From: Bin52 sp965213935
GTDB lineage: Bacteria > Pseudomonadota > Alphaproteobacteria > Thalassobaculales > Thalassobaculaceae
Assembly (NCBI GenBank): GCA_965213935.1
Contig: CBDCAO010000012.1
Location: forward strand, 2,728,001-2,792,000
DNA length: 64,000 bases
Reading direction: 5' to 3'
Below the pieces are notes generated by a model. It ran no database searches. It had not been told where the DNA came from and saw only the letters and a program-made list of their open reading frames with translations. Positions 25,409 to 34,307 of the stretch are shown here, piece after piece (position 1 is the first letter of the stretch; every line of letters begins with the position of its first letter). A program made the translations under genes and the position numbers.

Positions 25409-25816
25409 GGGGACCGGTATTCGCGACGAAACTGACGCGATCACCCGGGACCGCGCACGAACACCTGTGCATTCAACGCGCATGGACGGTTCGGGCAACG
25501 GATCACGCGACTGCTCCGGGCGTCACCAACGCTCAGAAATGACAATCAAGCGAGCCGGGAAACAGCCTGCCGAACATGAATCGTCACCGCACGACCGATC
25601 GCTTACCTGAGATCATACCGAAAGCGGCTTCATTGGTCCTGCAGCGTAACAGGGTGTAGCCGTTGCGCCGTAATGGTTCCGTCGGGCCGGGGAGTTGCCG
25701 AACTCAAGGGTCATCTTGGTTCGCATAATCGAGGGATCTCCTACCGTCACAGCCGGTCGCGACGCCTACCCTTCCCGACCTCCCCGGCCCGATGGGACCA
25801 TTACGCTGCGACCGCG
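25409..25816. other. gap holding a MITE-like inverted-repeat element
   Basis: No supported gene between the znuB remnant and the stop of the Calx-beta gene. The right half contains the 26-bp inverted-repeat pair described separately; the left half shows nothing recognisable. Confidence 0.4.
25669..25805. repeat. 137-bp MITE-like element with 26-bp terminal inverted repeats
   Basis: The left arm (25669-25694, beginning CGTAATGGTTCCGTCGGGCC) and right arm (25780-25805, ending CCCGATGGGACCATTACG) match as reverse complements at 24 of 26 positions, including 13 perfect inner bases (TCGGGCCGGGGAG). The outer bases TA could be a target duplication. The 85-bp centre codes for nothing recognisable. 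It ends 11 bp from the stop of the Calx-beta gene, so an alternative is a large 3' stem-loop. Confidence 0.55.
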
Positions 25817-28800
25817 TCACCAACGCAGCGTGGTGTCCAGCCCGAGCGTGTGCTCGGACTCCGCCCCGCCGCTCTCGCGCCTCATCCCCTTCACCCCGAA
25901 GGCAATGTCGGGCGCGTTGGCGTTGGCCGCGGGGCCGAGGCGCCAGCCGAGGCTGTAGTCGCGCGCGTCCGTCGCGAACCCGAGCCCGACATGCGGACTG
26001 CCGGTGAAGCGCCCCGAGAAGGCCGGGAAGCCCCAGGACGCCTCCGCCGTCCAGCGGGCGGTGGTCTCGCCTCCGCCCGTGCCGTCCGCCAGCGGGTCGG
26101 ACGCGAACAGCGCGTCGAGCCCGCCCCGCGCGGCCCCGCCCCAGTCCTGGGTCAGCGTCAGCGACGGGCCACGCGCGGTCGCCGGGTCGGGATCGAAGGC
26201 CAACGAGGCCGCGAAGCCCCGGTCCTCCAGATCGTCCGAGCCGTGGGCGACCAGCGTGCGGCCCGACAGGTTGAGCGACAGACCGAGGGTCGGGTCGACC
26301 CAGACGAGCCCGCCGCCGAGCTCGACCCCGAAGCCGGTCTCGGCATCGCCCCCGTCGCGACGCGCGCCGATCTCGAGCTTGGGCGTAAGACTGCCCCCGC
26401 CCTCGGTGGCGATGCGCCAACTCCCCTCCAGGCCGAGCCGGAGCCGGTTCACGTCGGAATCAGATCCCGCAAGCTCGTGAGTCTTCTCCGAGCTCGTCCG
26501 CGCCCACAAGGCATCCGAGGTCAGCGCCAGCGCAGGGCCGCTCCCTTCCGGCGACACGGAAACAAGGTCGTTGCGAACCCCCGCCGCCGCCATCGTCCAG
26601 GTGATGTCGGAGCTGAGCGAGCCGCCCATCACGGGCTTCAGTGTCACCTCGCCCGTACCGTAGCCCGCCGCGCCCCAGAGCTTCAGACCCTCCAGCGCCT
26701 GGATCGCGGCATAGGGAACCGCCGCCGTCAGCGACGCCTCCACCTCGCCGTCGCCCTCGCGGACGGCCCCGCCGCACAGATACGCCATCGTGGCAGGGAC
26801 CAAGCCCTCGCCAATATCCGGACAATGCTGCGGGCCGGTGCCGTTGTCGGCATGGCCTCCCTCGCCGCTGCTCTGCATCAGCGCAAGTCCCGCCAGCCAG
26901 TTGCCGCGCGCATAGTCCGCGCCCAACATCGCCGAGGTCGCCTCGCCGTCGAGCGCGAAGCCGCCCTCGCGGCCGTCGAAGCTCGACTGCGCCGCCCGGC
27001 CCCAGAAGGCAAGGCTGCCGCCCATGCCGTCCTTCTCCCCGGTCGCCGTGAAGCTGCTGCCGAGCAGAGCCTCGAGCCCGATCATTGTGTACGACCCCGC
27101 GCCGGACACCGATCCAGTGGCGAAGCCATGAGCATCATGGCCGATTGCGCCGCCGCCCGGACCGTCGGTGGCAGCGCCGAAGGCGCGGGCCACGTGGGAG
27201 GGTGCCAGCATGTCCTCGTCGGCAAGTCTGCCTGGGCCGGCAATGTCGTTCGCCGCCCCGGATCCGTCGGAGCCTCCGAAGTTCAGTGGTTGCCCGCCGA
27301 GGTTGCCCCGCATTCCCGGTGTACGAGCGGCCGATATGCGGTCCGCAATGCCATCCAGCGCCTGCTCCGCCACCGCGCGTCCAAAGCGCGCCAGCCACGC
27401 CGCCGGCATCGGATCCGAGTTCATGATGGTGCCCGTCGCCGAATGGTCGGCAATCCTGGCGCCACCCCGCGCGTTCCACAGATACACACGGAAGTCTTCC
27501 GAGCCCTCATCATGCTGGTCGTCCTTGATCGTGATCTCGATCTCTTTCCACGACTCTCCTTCGTAGAACGTCAGTGTTCCGTGCTTGTCCTCGAAATCGG
27601 CCTTCCGTTGGGCGCCCCCCGCCCAGGCCAAGGTCTGGTAGTCGACCGTCATGGGCCCCGCACCCGGTGGAACGGGAGGATCCAGCGTGACGTCGAAGCG
27701 GATCGATCCGTCGGATTCGTATGCGGTTGCATCCGCAATGCTGAAGGCCGGAGCGACGGACAAGGGCGGTCCGTCATTGTCGCGAACCCCGACCTCGGCG
27801 GAATAGAACTCCTCGCCGGCTTCATAACTCCCGTCGCCGGGGTTTTCGACATACACGGAAATCTTGCCGCCACCCTCCTTCGTGTCATCGTCAACCGTGT
27901 TCAAGGTCAAGGTTGCGAGACTGTCCCCGTAATAGTCGGCCACTCGCCGGTTGGCGATACCGGGAATGGTCACCGTTTGCGAGCCCTCATTGCTGTCGGC
28001 GAGATAGTCGCTCTCCGGGGTTCCGAGACTGTCGTCGTACACTGTTACATTGACGACAAGGTCTTCCTCCGGCGCGGGCGCCGCCCTCAACTTGAATGTG
28101 GCGCGCCGTCCTTCCTCGACAGCGCCTTCCGCCGTGATCGTGACCACCGGCGTGCCGCGCGGCGCGTCCAGGGGATCGGGCAGGATGGTGCCTATGGCAC
28201 GGCCGTCGGCGATTTCCGCTCCCCATGCCCGGTGGATAACGAGTTCGAATGTCTCCTCCGGCTCATCTTCGTCGTCATCGTAGATATCGACATGAGTGAA
28301 GGTTTCGGTCACACCCGGTCGGAACCGTACCCAGCGGGCCACCAGGTGGCCGGTCGCCCTGTAGTCGACATCGGGCGTCGCCGGGGTCACCCCGGAGCCC
28401 TCCTCCCGGGGACGGATCTGGAAATGTATCGTGATCCAATGGCCGGCCGGCTTGCTGAGGCTCACGGGGAATGTGAGCCTCTTTCTGCCCCTATCGTCCC
28501 GTTGCCCCTCCTTGACCTCGGCGTCGGCGATCGACACGGTAAGCTCGTTGCTGCCATGATCGTCATCATTGACCCGGAGCGTGGCCGATCTTGGCGAACC
28601 GGTCCGATAATAGCCGTCCTCATCGGCAAGGATTGCGGCGGTGATGGTGCCGCCGGCTTCGTCCGTCGTATCATCTTCGGTAGAGAGCTCAAGCGTCCCG
28701 GTGCCATCGGCCGCGTAGATGGTGACATCCCGCTGCCCAAGCTCGCCGGAAGGCACGAAGCTCCCGCCGGCGACCTCGGTCACCTTGAGGCGCACCGTCA

Positions 28801-30634
28801 GGTTGCGTTTGGGCGCCGGATGGGCCGTCAGCGAAAACCTTGCGGTATCGCCTTCGATAACGGCCGTGCCGGCGGCTATGGTGACTGTCGGCGTCGAGTC
28901 GGAAACCCTCGCCGTCGCTCTGGCCGGAGAGCCCGGCTCGTATCCGTAGCCGCTTTCGACGGTCGCGACGATGGCGCCTTCGGCTTCCGCCCTTTCGTCG
29001 TGGACCGTATCGACGGAGAAGGTTTGGCGTCCGTCCGTGCCGACCGTGATGGTCTCCGAATAGGCGCCGCCTGGCAGGAAGCTGCCCTTCTCCGTGATGT
29101 TGACATTCACCACCAGGCTTTCCGGCGGCGCCGGATTGGCCGTCAGTGTGAAACTTGCGGTGCCGCCTTCGACGATGTTCCCGGCGGCGCTGATCCGGAC
29201 CTGAATGCTCTCGTCCCGAACCTGGACAGAGGCCCGGCCGGAAGAGGTCACGAGATAACCCGTGCCAGCACGCACCCAGGCGGTCAGGGAACCGTCGGGC
29301 TCCGGCACCAGGTCGTTGTCCGTCTCTACATCGATTGTAGTCCTGCCCGTGGTGCCAATGGTCACGGTTCTCGTGCCGAGCTCGCCCTGTCCCGCAAAGC
29401 TGCCGCTGTCGGTGATCTCGACCCGCACGTGCAACGGGGTTGCGGGCCGGGGGCTCGCGGTCAACTCGAAGCGGGCGGTGCCGCCCTCGACGATGGCGGA
29501 GGACAGGGCACGGACGCCGATCTGCGGCGTTGGCGCACCGCCGTCGGTCACGACAACGCGCGCGGAGGCCAGCGTACCCACGGCATAGGCCTGGCCGTCA
29601 GTCAGGCTTGCCGTGATGAACCCGTCATCCTCGTCTCGCGTGTCGCTGTCGGTCGCGACACTGAGGCTCCCTCTGCCATCGGTACCGATGGTGACGGTTC
29701 TCTCGCCCAGTTGACCCTGGCTTGCAAATTCGCCCTTCTGGGTCACGGCCACCTTGACCGCGATGGGCGCCGCGGGCCGCGGGCTCGCCGAAAGCCTGAA
29801 GCTGGCAGCCCTTCCTTCGCTGACCTTCGAGCCCGCGCTGATGCTGATGACGGGTCGATCGTTGTCGGCCACATCCACGCTGGTGGAACGATAACCGGCG
29901 CTGCTGGATAGCTGGTATCCGGAACCGGAATTCACCCTTACATTCACCGAGCCGGGCGCCTCGTTCCGTCCGTCGTCTGCGGTTCCGACCGTGAAGCTGG
30001 CCTGCCCGCGGGAAGGGATGGTGACGGTCCGCCTGCCGGTCTGGCCCGACGCTGCGAACGAGCCTGTCTGGGCGATAGTGACGCTGACCCTCAACGGCCT
30101 GGCAGGCCGCGGTCTGGCGACGAGCGTAAACAGGGCGCCTTCACCTTCCGTAACGCCCGGGCCCGGAAGCACGCTGACAACCGGCAGGTTCGAGCTCGAC
30201 CTCTTTGGCGGATCCTCAATGGTCCCGGTCGCCGTGGCGTTCCCGAGCTTGAGTCGCCACGGGTCGGAGGCCACCAGTTCGAAGGTTTCGCTTCCCTCGT
30301 CCAGGTCGTCCCGCGTTGTGAACAGGTGAATTTCCGTCCTGCTCGCGCCGGGCAAGAACGAGGCCGTGTATTTGTTGTCCGTGTAGTCCTGACCCGGCGT
30401 GGCCGTGCCTCCCTTCGTCTTCCAGGAAAACTGGATGTAATTCCGGGTGCGATTGGGCTTGTCGAGACGCGCGACGAAGGTAATTATCGACCCTTCCCGG
30501 GCCGTTGCGTTCTCGATCGTGACCGTGGGCAGATCGTCATTGGCATGTGCCTGCAGGCCGAACAGAGCGAGCGCAGTCAGGAACGCCACAGCTGCAATCG
30601 AGCGCCAGCCTTGCGCCGTCGGGGCATGTTTCAT
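25817..30634 (-). CDS. giant Calx-beta-repeat surface protein with C-terminal outer-membrane barrel
   Basis: A 1,605-residue protein. A signal peptide (about 1-31, FLTALALFGLQAHA) is followed by about nine Calx-beta-like modules of 90-120 residues to about residue 1,070. Each opens with a strand such as PTVTIAAGTAVIEGDTARFSL and ends with an acidic D-x-DD-type turn that may bind calcium. The segment PMPAAWLARFGRAVAEQALDGI introduces a barrel-like region of about 500 residues ending in TLRW, a terminal aromatic as required for BAM assembly. This is an autotransporter-like arrangement, so the repeats are probably displayed on the cell surface for adhesion. GGAG lies upstream of ATG 30634; 19 octanucleotide repeats lie about 290 bp upstream. 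Confidence 0.85.
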   Translation of the reverse strand: MKHAPTAQGWRSIAAVAFLTALALFGLQAHANDDLPTVTIENATAREGSIITFVARLDKPNRTRNYIQFSWKTKGGTATPGQDYTDNKYTASFLPGASRTEIHLFTTRDDLDEGSETFELVASDPWRLKLGNATATGTIEDPPKRSSSNLPVVSVLPGPGVTEGEGALFTLVARPRPARPLRVSVTIAQTGSFAASGQTGRRTVTIPSRGQASFTVGTADDGRNEAPGSVNVRVNSGSGYQLSSSAGYRSTSVDVADNDRPVISISAGSKVSEGRAASFRLSASPRPAAPIAVKVAVTQKGEFASQGQLGERTVTIGTDGRGSLSVATDSDTRDEDDGFITASLTDGQAYAVGTLASARVVVTDGGAPTPQIGVRALSSAIVEGGTARFELTASPRPATPLHVRVEITDSGSFAGQGELGTRTVTIGTTGRTTIDVETDNDLVPEPDGSLTAWVRAGTGYLVTSSGRASVQVRDESIQVRISAAGNIVEGGTASFTLTANPAPPESLVVNVNITEKGSFLPGGAYSETITVGTDGRQTFSVDTVHDERAEAEGAIVATVESGYGYEPGSPARATARVSDSTPTVTIAAGTAVIEGDTARFSLTAHPAPKRNLTVRLKVTEVAGGSFVPSGELGQRDVTIYAADGTGTLELSTEDDTTDEAGGTITAAILADEDGYYRTGSPRSATLRVNDDDHGSNELTVSIADAEVKEGQRDDRGRKRLTFPVSLSKPAGHWITIHFQIRPREEGSGVTPATPDVDYRATGHLVARWVRFRPGVTETFTHVDIYDDDEDEPEETFELVIHRAWGAEIADGRAIGTILPDPLDAPRGTPVVTITAEGAVEEGRRATFKLRAAPAPEEDLVVNVTVYDDSLGTPESDYLADSNEGSQTVTIPGIANRRVADYYGDSLATLTLNTVDDDTKEGGGKISVYVENPGDGSYEAGEEFYSAEVGVRDNDGPPLSVAPAFSIADATAYESDGSIRFDVTLDPPVPPGAGPMTVDYQTLAWAGGAQRKADFEDKHGTLTFYEGESWKEIEITIKDDQHDEGSEDFRVYLWNARGGARIADHSATGTIMNSDPMPAAWLARFGRAVAEQALDGIADRISAARTPGMRGNLGGQPLNFGGSDGSGAANDIAGPGRLADEDMLAPSHVARAFGAATDGPGGGAIGHDAHGFATGSVSGAGSYTMIGLEALLGSSFTATGEKDGMGGSLAFWGRAAQSSFDGREGGFALDGEATSAMLGADYARGNWLAGLALMQSSGEGGHADNGTGPQHCPDIGEGLVPATMAYLCGGAVREGDGEVEASLTAAVPYAAIQALEGLKLWGAAGYGTGEVTLKPVMGGSLSSDITWTMAAAGVRNDLVSVSPEGSGPALALTSDALWARTSSEKTHELAGSDSDVNRLRLGLEGSWRIATEGGGSLTPKLEIGARRDGGDAETGFGVELGGGLVWVDPTLGLSLNLSGRTLVAHGSDDLEDRGFAASLAFDPDPATARGPSLTLTQDWGGAARGGLDALFASDPLADGTGGGETTARWTAEASWGFPAFSGRFTGSPHVGLGFATDARDYSLGWRLGPAANANAPDIAFGVKGMRRESGGAESEHTLGLDTTLRW

Positions 30635-31360
30635 CGCTCTTCACACTCCTGCTTGACGGTGAGAGTCTGATCGCTGGTGCGTAAGCCCACAGCCCCGGAC
30701 ATCGGGCCGGGCCGCAAATCACAAGCGACAGCGCCTGCGGCCCGCACCAGAGCGAGCGGCAGTCGCAGGGAACCAGTTGAGGAAGGGACAGGCGGACCGG
30801 CGTTGCGGATATCGGGCCGCGAACCTGCGGAAGCGAAGTCAGGTGGAGGGGGCAGACGCCTCTGGCAAGCCAGCCAAGTGACTGTATTCATGCATGGCGC
30901 GCGGACGCACCTGGGAATCATGTCGCCGAGTCGCCGAGTCGCCGAGTCGCCGAGTCGCCGAGTCGCCGAGTCGCCGAGTCGCCGAGTCGCCGAGTCGCCG
31001 AGTCGCCGAGTCGCCGAGTCGCCGAGTCGCCGAGTCGCCGAGTCGCCGAGTCGCCGAGTCGCCGAGTCGCCGAGTCTAATTTCGGAAGAAAACACGCGCA
31101 ACAAGATCCCGAACCCGCCCAATTGTCCCCAGCGCACGGACAACTCTTCTCATTTGCCCCGACGGTCTATAGCCGAACCGAATCGCCAATGCAATTCAAT
31201 TTTCGCAATGAGTTGAACGCGACTGCTCAGGTTATTCATCAAGATGATTCCGCTGTCGGGATGTGCCCGCCCTACAACACGTCCGCGGCGGTGCTGTCGG
31301 CAATCCGGGCCGCCGCCTCGTGCACTGAACTCGCGCGCGAGGCACGCATAGCGCGAGGTC
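30635..31360. other. upstream region of the surface-protein gene
   Basis: About 725 bp without a supported gene. It holds the TCGCCGAG array (30923-31076). A minus-strand open frame of 170 codons (31143-30631) crosses the array and its stop overlaps the surface-protein ATG as ATGA. That frame lacks a recognised domain and is probably not a gene in itself. Confidence 0.4.
30923..31076. repeat. tandem octanucleotide array, (TCGCCGAG) x 19
   Basis: Nineteen perfect head-to-tail copies of TCGCCGAG (30923-31074) plus two bases. The unit is not a multiple of three, so gain or loss of a copy shifts any reading frame through it; all frames through the repeat are open in both directions. Perfect identity between copies implies recent or ongoing slippage. 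It lies 289 bp before the start of the Calx-beta surface-protein gene. Confidence 0.97.
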
Positions 31361-32085
31361 GTGGCCAACCCGGGAAATACCCGGCACTTCGCCCTTGCGT
31401 TCGGCGAGTTGGCCAGGACGGACCGCATCGATGCGGCCATGCTGCAGCGATACGGTCAGGCCTTGACAGATCTGGCGCCGGTGGCGCCACAGGATGCCTG
31501 TATCGCTCAGCTCCAGGATCTGTTGGTAACCCGCGATCGGCTGATCGACAGCAGAACCGCCCTGAAGCCGGTCAGCCAGAGCGGTCTCACTCCCGTGGCG
31601 GTGACACGGGCAAAGAGCGCCGTTGAGAGTCTCAAGGAACAGATCACCGGCATTGAAGAGGACATCAAGATCCTCATCGAAGGGTCCGATGATCATGCGC
31701 AGGCCTATGCCATCCTGACATCCATCACCGGCGTCGGACCGATCACCGCCGCAGCCCTGATCGCCTGGATGCCGGAACTCGGCACGATCGGCAACCGGCA
31801 GGCTGCCGCCCTGCTCGGTGTTGCCCCCTACGCCCGCGACAGCGGGACATCCTCGGGAAACCGCCATGTCAGGGGGGCCGCAGTCGACCGCGCGGTGGTG
31901 TCTCCATGGCCGCGTTGACGGCAATCAGCTGGAACCCGGACCTGCGCAGCTTCGCCGAACGGCTCCGCAATGCCGGCAAGGCCCACAAGGTGGGTGTCGT
32001 CGCGGTCATGCGCAAACTGATCGTCCTGGCCAATGTCCTGCCTGGCCAGCAGCGCTCCTGGACCCCGCAGCCGCCCGTTCACCGC
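31361..32085 (+). pseudogene. IS110-family transposase remnant, 5'-truncated and frameshifted
   Basis: Two frames together encode the later part of an IS110-type transposase. The first has LARTDRIDAAMLQRYGQAL and the Tnp_20 segment ITGVGPITAAALIAWMPELG, then AALLGVAPYARDSG. The second runs from near 31880 with MAALTAISWNPDLRSFAERL and KLIVLANVLPGQQRSW. The shift falls at a run of six G (31872-31877); a seventh G would restore the frame (HVRGGR). The N-terminal start of the DEDD domain is missing, so the element is dead. No element ends were found. Confidence 0.8.
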
Positions 32086-32436
32086 AGCGGAAACGAACGC
32101 GTGACCACACTCAACGAGATGCTGTCAATCGATCGAACCAGTCGAAGACACGCCGCGAGTGCCTGGCGCCCGGAAGCGATCGAGGACAACGACCCTGTGG
32201 ATAACCTTGTGGAAAAACTGTGGATAAATCGCAAACCCGCCAACCACGCCCCGTTGTTGCGAAACATGGATGTTCGCCCGCAGCGACCGTAGGCCGTCCC
32301 GGGCCCTTCACCACACCCGGATCGGATGTCACTGTTGCGACATGCTTCCCGGCCCACGTCGCACGAGCCTTGGCGCCACTGGCGCCAGCGCGATAGTGTG
32401 TCCCGGACCGGTACCCGTGGGGGGGGCAGAGGCACG
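32086..32436. other. gap before aspartate dehydrogenase with DnaA-box-like cluster
   Basis: No supported gene. The second frame of the IS110 remnant stays open to 32292 but loses family similarity after about 32085. The only feature seen is the triplet of TGTGGATAA-type nonamers at 32196-32227. Confidence 0.4.
32196..32227. promoter_or_regulatory. three clustered DnaA-box-like nonamers
   Basis: TGTGGATAA (32196-32204), TGTGGAAAA (32208-32216) and TGTGGATAA (32219-32227) are in direct orientation with 12- and 11-base spacing. The outer two are exact reverse complements of the E. coli consensus TTATCCACA; the middle has one mismatch. Helical phasing suggests cooperative DnaA binding, for example a titration or regulatory site. 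No replication genes are nearby, so an origin is not claimed. Confidence 0.5.
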
Positions 32437-33261
32437 ATGGGAACATCGGCAACGAGAGATGGCAGGCCCCTCGCCCTCGGGCTGATCGGGATGGGCGCAA
32501 TCGGTCTCGACGTGCTCGGGATGATCAGATCGTCACTTGCAGACCGGATCACCGTCGAGTCGGTGCTCGTTCGCACTCCCCGGTCGGACCCTGGCGATGT
32601 TCCTGTCACCCACGACCCCGAGCAGTTTCTGGCCCACCGTTTCGACGCCGTACTGGAGGGCGCCGGCCATGCCGCGGTACGGGATCACGGCGAACGCATC
32701 CTCGCATCCGGCGCCGATTTCATCGTGACCTCGGTCGGTGCGTTTTGCGACGACGACCTCTACCGCCAATGCGTCGCGGCCGCCGTAGGCTCGGGCGCAC
32801 GTCTGATCATTCCGTCCGCCGGCATTGGAGCCCTCGATACCCTGTCAGCGGCAGCGGTCGGCGGTCTCGACGAGGTTCACATGATCGTGCGCAAGGATCC
32901 GTCCGCCTGGTACGGAACCCGGGCGGAGGGCGAGCACAGTCTTGCCGAACTCACCGGACCGACGGTCATATTCGAAGGGACACCGCGCGAGGGCGCCCGT
33001 CTCTACCCGCAGAACGTGAACATCTCCGCAGCGGTATCGCTGGCCGGGCTCGGACTTGACCGGACACGCCTGACCATCATCGCCGACCCGCAGATCGACA
33101 CCCACATCTGCGAAGTTCACGCAACCGGTGCCTTCGGGTCGTATTCGTTCCGCGAAGACATCGCCGTCTCGCCGACCAACCGCAAGACGGGTCAGATCGT
33201 TGCAATGGCAGTCATGAAGACAATACGCCAGCTGGTGAGCCCGGTCGTCATCGGCGCCTGA
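32437..33261 (+). CDS. nadX: L-aspartate dehydrogenase
   Basis: A 274-residue NAD(P)-dependent enzyme that oxidises L-aspartate to iminoaspartate or runs in reverse as an aminating reductase; it can feed NAD synthesis in place of NadB. The Rossmann motif GMGAIG is at 18-23. The C-terminal DUF108 domain shows PSAGIGALDTLSAAAVGG and VHMIVRKDPSAW, and the ending with CEVHATGAFGSYSF is typical. ATG 32437 is preferred over the open upstream frame. No nad genes adjoin, so the role could instead be aspartate catabolism. Confidence 0.87.
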   Translation: MGTSATRDGRPLALGLIGMGAIGLDVLGMIRSSLADRITVESVLVRTPRSDPGDVPVTHDPEQFLAHRFDAVLEGAGHAAVRDHGERILASGADFIVTSVGAFCDDDLYRQCVAAAVGSGARLIIPSAGIGALDTLSAAAVGGLDEVHMIVRKDPSAWYGTRAEGEHSLAELTGPTVIFEGTPREGARLYPQNVNISAAVSLAGLGLDRTRLTIIADPQIDTHICEVHATGAFGSYSFREDIAVSPTNRKTGQIVAMAVMKTIRQLVSPVVIGA

Positions 33262-33648
33262 CGCACCGACACAGGTTCGTCCGGCAGTTCACAGGCGCTG
33301 TTCTTTCCGGCATCCCGGATCAGGGATCAGGAGCATCTCCAGAGTCCGAGATCCTGACCGGCCAGAACCGCGGCAACCGCATCCCCGATCACATCCGTGT
33401 CCTCCTTGGCAAGCCCGACCGGCATCACCGGCACCACTGCCCTTGGCGGATCGTGCGCGGAGCTTCCTGCCGATGGACGATCCGGATCACGCCGTGGGGA
33501 GGACATCGGCCTTGCTTCCCTTTGTAGCGGACTCGATCCGATCCCTTACAGGATCTTGTGGAGACCTCCACATGGTGTGCATAACCTGGGTCAACGTCAA
33601 TAGTGGTCTGTCGCCACCGTTCAAGACAGGCGACCGGGATACGGGTCC
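33262..33648. other. gap between aspartate dehydrogenase and the GST pseudogene
   Basis: Short open frames on both strands have no recognisable domains or ribosome sites. Nothing supportable was seen. Confidence 0.4.
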
Positions 33649-34281
33649 CTACAGGCTGAACGCGGGCCGGCTCGAGCAGGCTGCAAACCAGCACGCAACC
33701 GCGGCGAACGGGTCCTCAATCGCCATTCCCGCCACACCGGCGGTCCGAACCGCGAAGAAGCCGATGGTGTCGGCGGCGGCAAAGCGGGAGCAAGCCACGA
33801 ACGTGCGGTTCGCCATGTGTGGCTCGAAACGGCCCGGCAACATCCCCATCATCTCGGTTCCCCGCTGTACCAGCGCCGGCAGTTGGGGCCGGTCGCTCCG
33901 CGTTCCCGGGATGACTCGACCCGAGAACATCGCCACGTGGTTGCGAACCACGTGGAGCATGGGCAGGAACCCGTCGAGTTCGAACCGGCTGCACCACATG
34001 TCGATTTCCGCCCGTTTACACGGCGTGGGCCCGAACAGCGACGGCTCGGGATGCAATTCCTCGATGGATCAGCACATGGTCATGGACCCGGCGATGACGG
34101 TGCCGTCATCAAGCTCGGGAAAAGGTACGCAAGTGAATGGGCCCATGCTCGTCCAGGGCTCCGCACATTGATCCCCGCCGCGCATCTTGACCTCAACGGC
34201 GGTGATCTCGATCCCCTTTTCGGCCAGAAACACCTGCGCCCACTGCGCGTTTGCCGCCGGGCCGAACCCATGCAGCTTCAT
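33649..34281 (-). pseudogene. glutathione S-transferase with an in-frame TGA codon
   Basis: Starts MKLHGFGPAANAQWAQVFLAEKG at 34281 and reads a GST thioredoxin-like domain to GSMTMC, where TGA occurs at 34071-34069. The same frame continues SIEELHPEPSLFGPTPCKRAEID and the helical domain to the stop at 33649, about 210 codons in all. Family members have Arg or a similar residue after the Cys (CRYIEELHPEP), so a CGA-to-TGA transition explains the break. Readthrough would give a full-length GST. No selenocysteine element was seen. The gene follows the gamma-lyase gene on the same strand. Confidence 0.82.
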
Positions 34282-34307
34282 CGTATACCACCCTGCTTTC
34301 GTGCGGG

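Noticed and set aside
25673..29911. A 1,412-codon open frame on the plus strand
   Set aside because: It is the antisense of the Calx-beta surface-protein gene. Its product is basic, rich in Arg/Gly/His and has no domains, while the minus-strand protein has a signal peptide, regular repeats and a barrel.
30923..31076. CRISPR array
   Set aside because: The repeats are contiguous 8-mers with no spacers and no cas genes are nearby.
32196..32227. Replication origin
   Set aside because: The DnaA-box-like sites are few, no AT-rich unwinding region or replication genes accompany them, and the neighbourhood is mobile-element debris.
34069..34071. Selenocysteine at the GST TGA codon
   Set aside because: The position is not a redox Cys in GSTs, relatives have Arg-like residues there, and no bacterial SECIS hairpin is evident just downstream.
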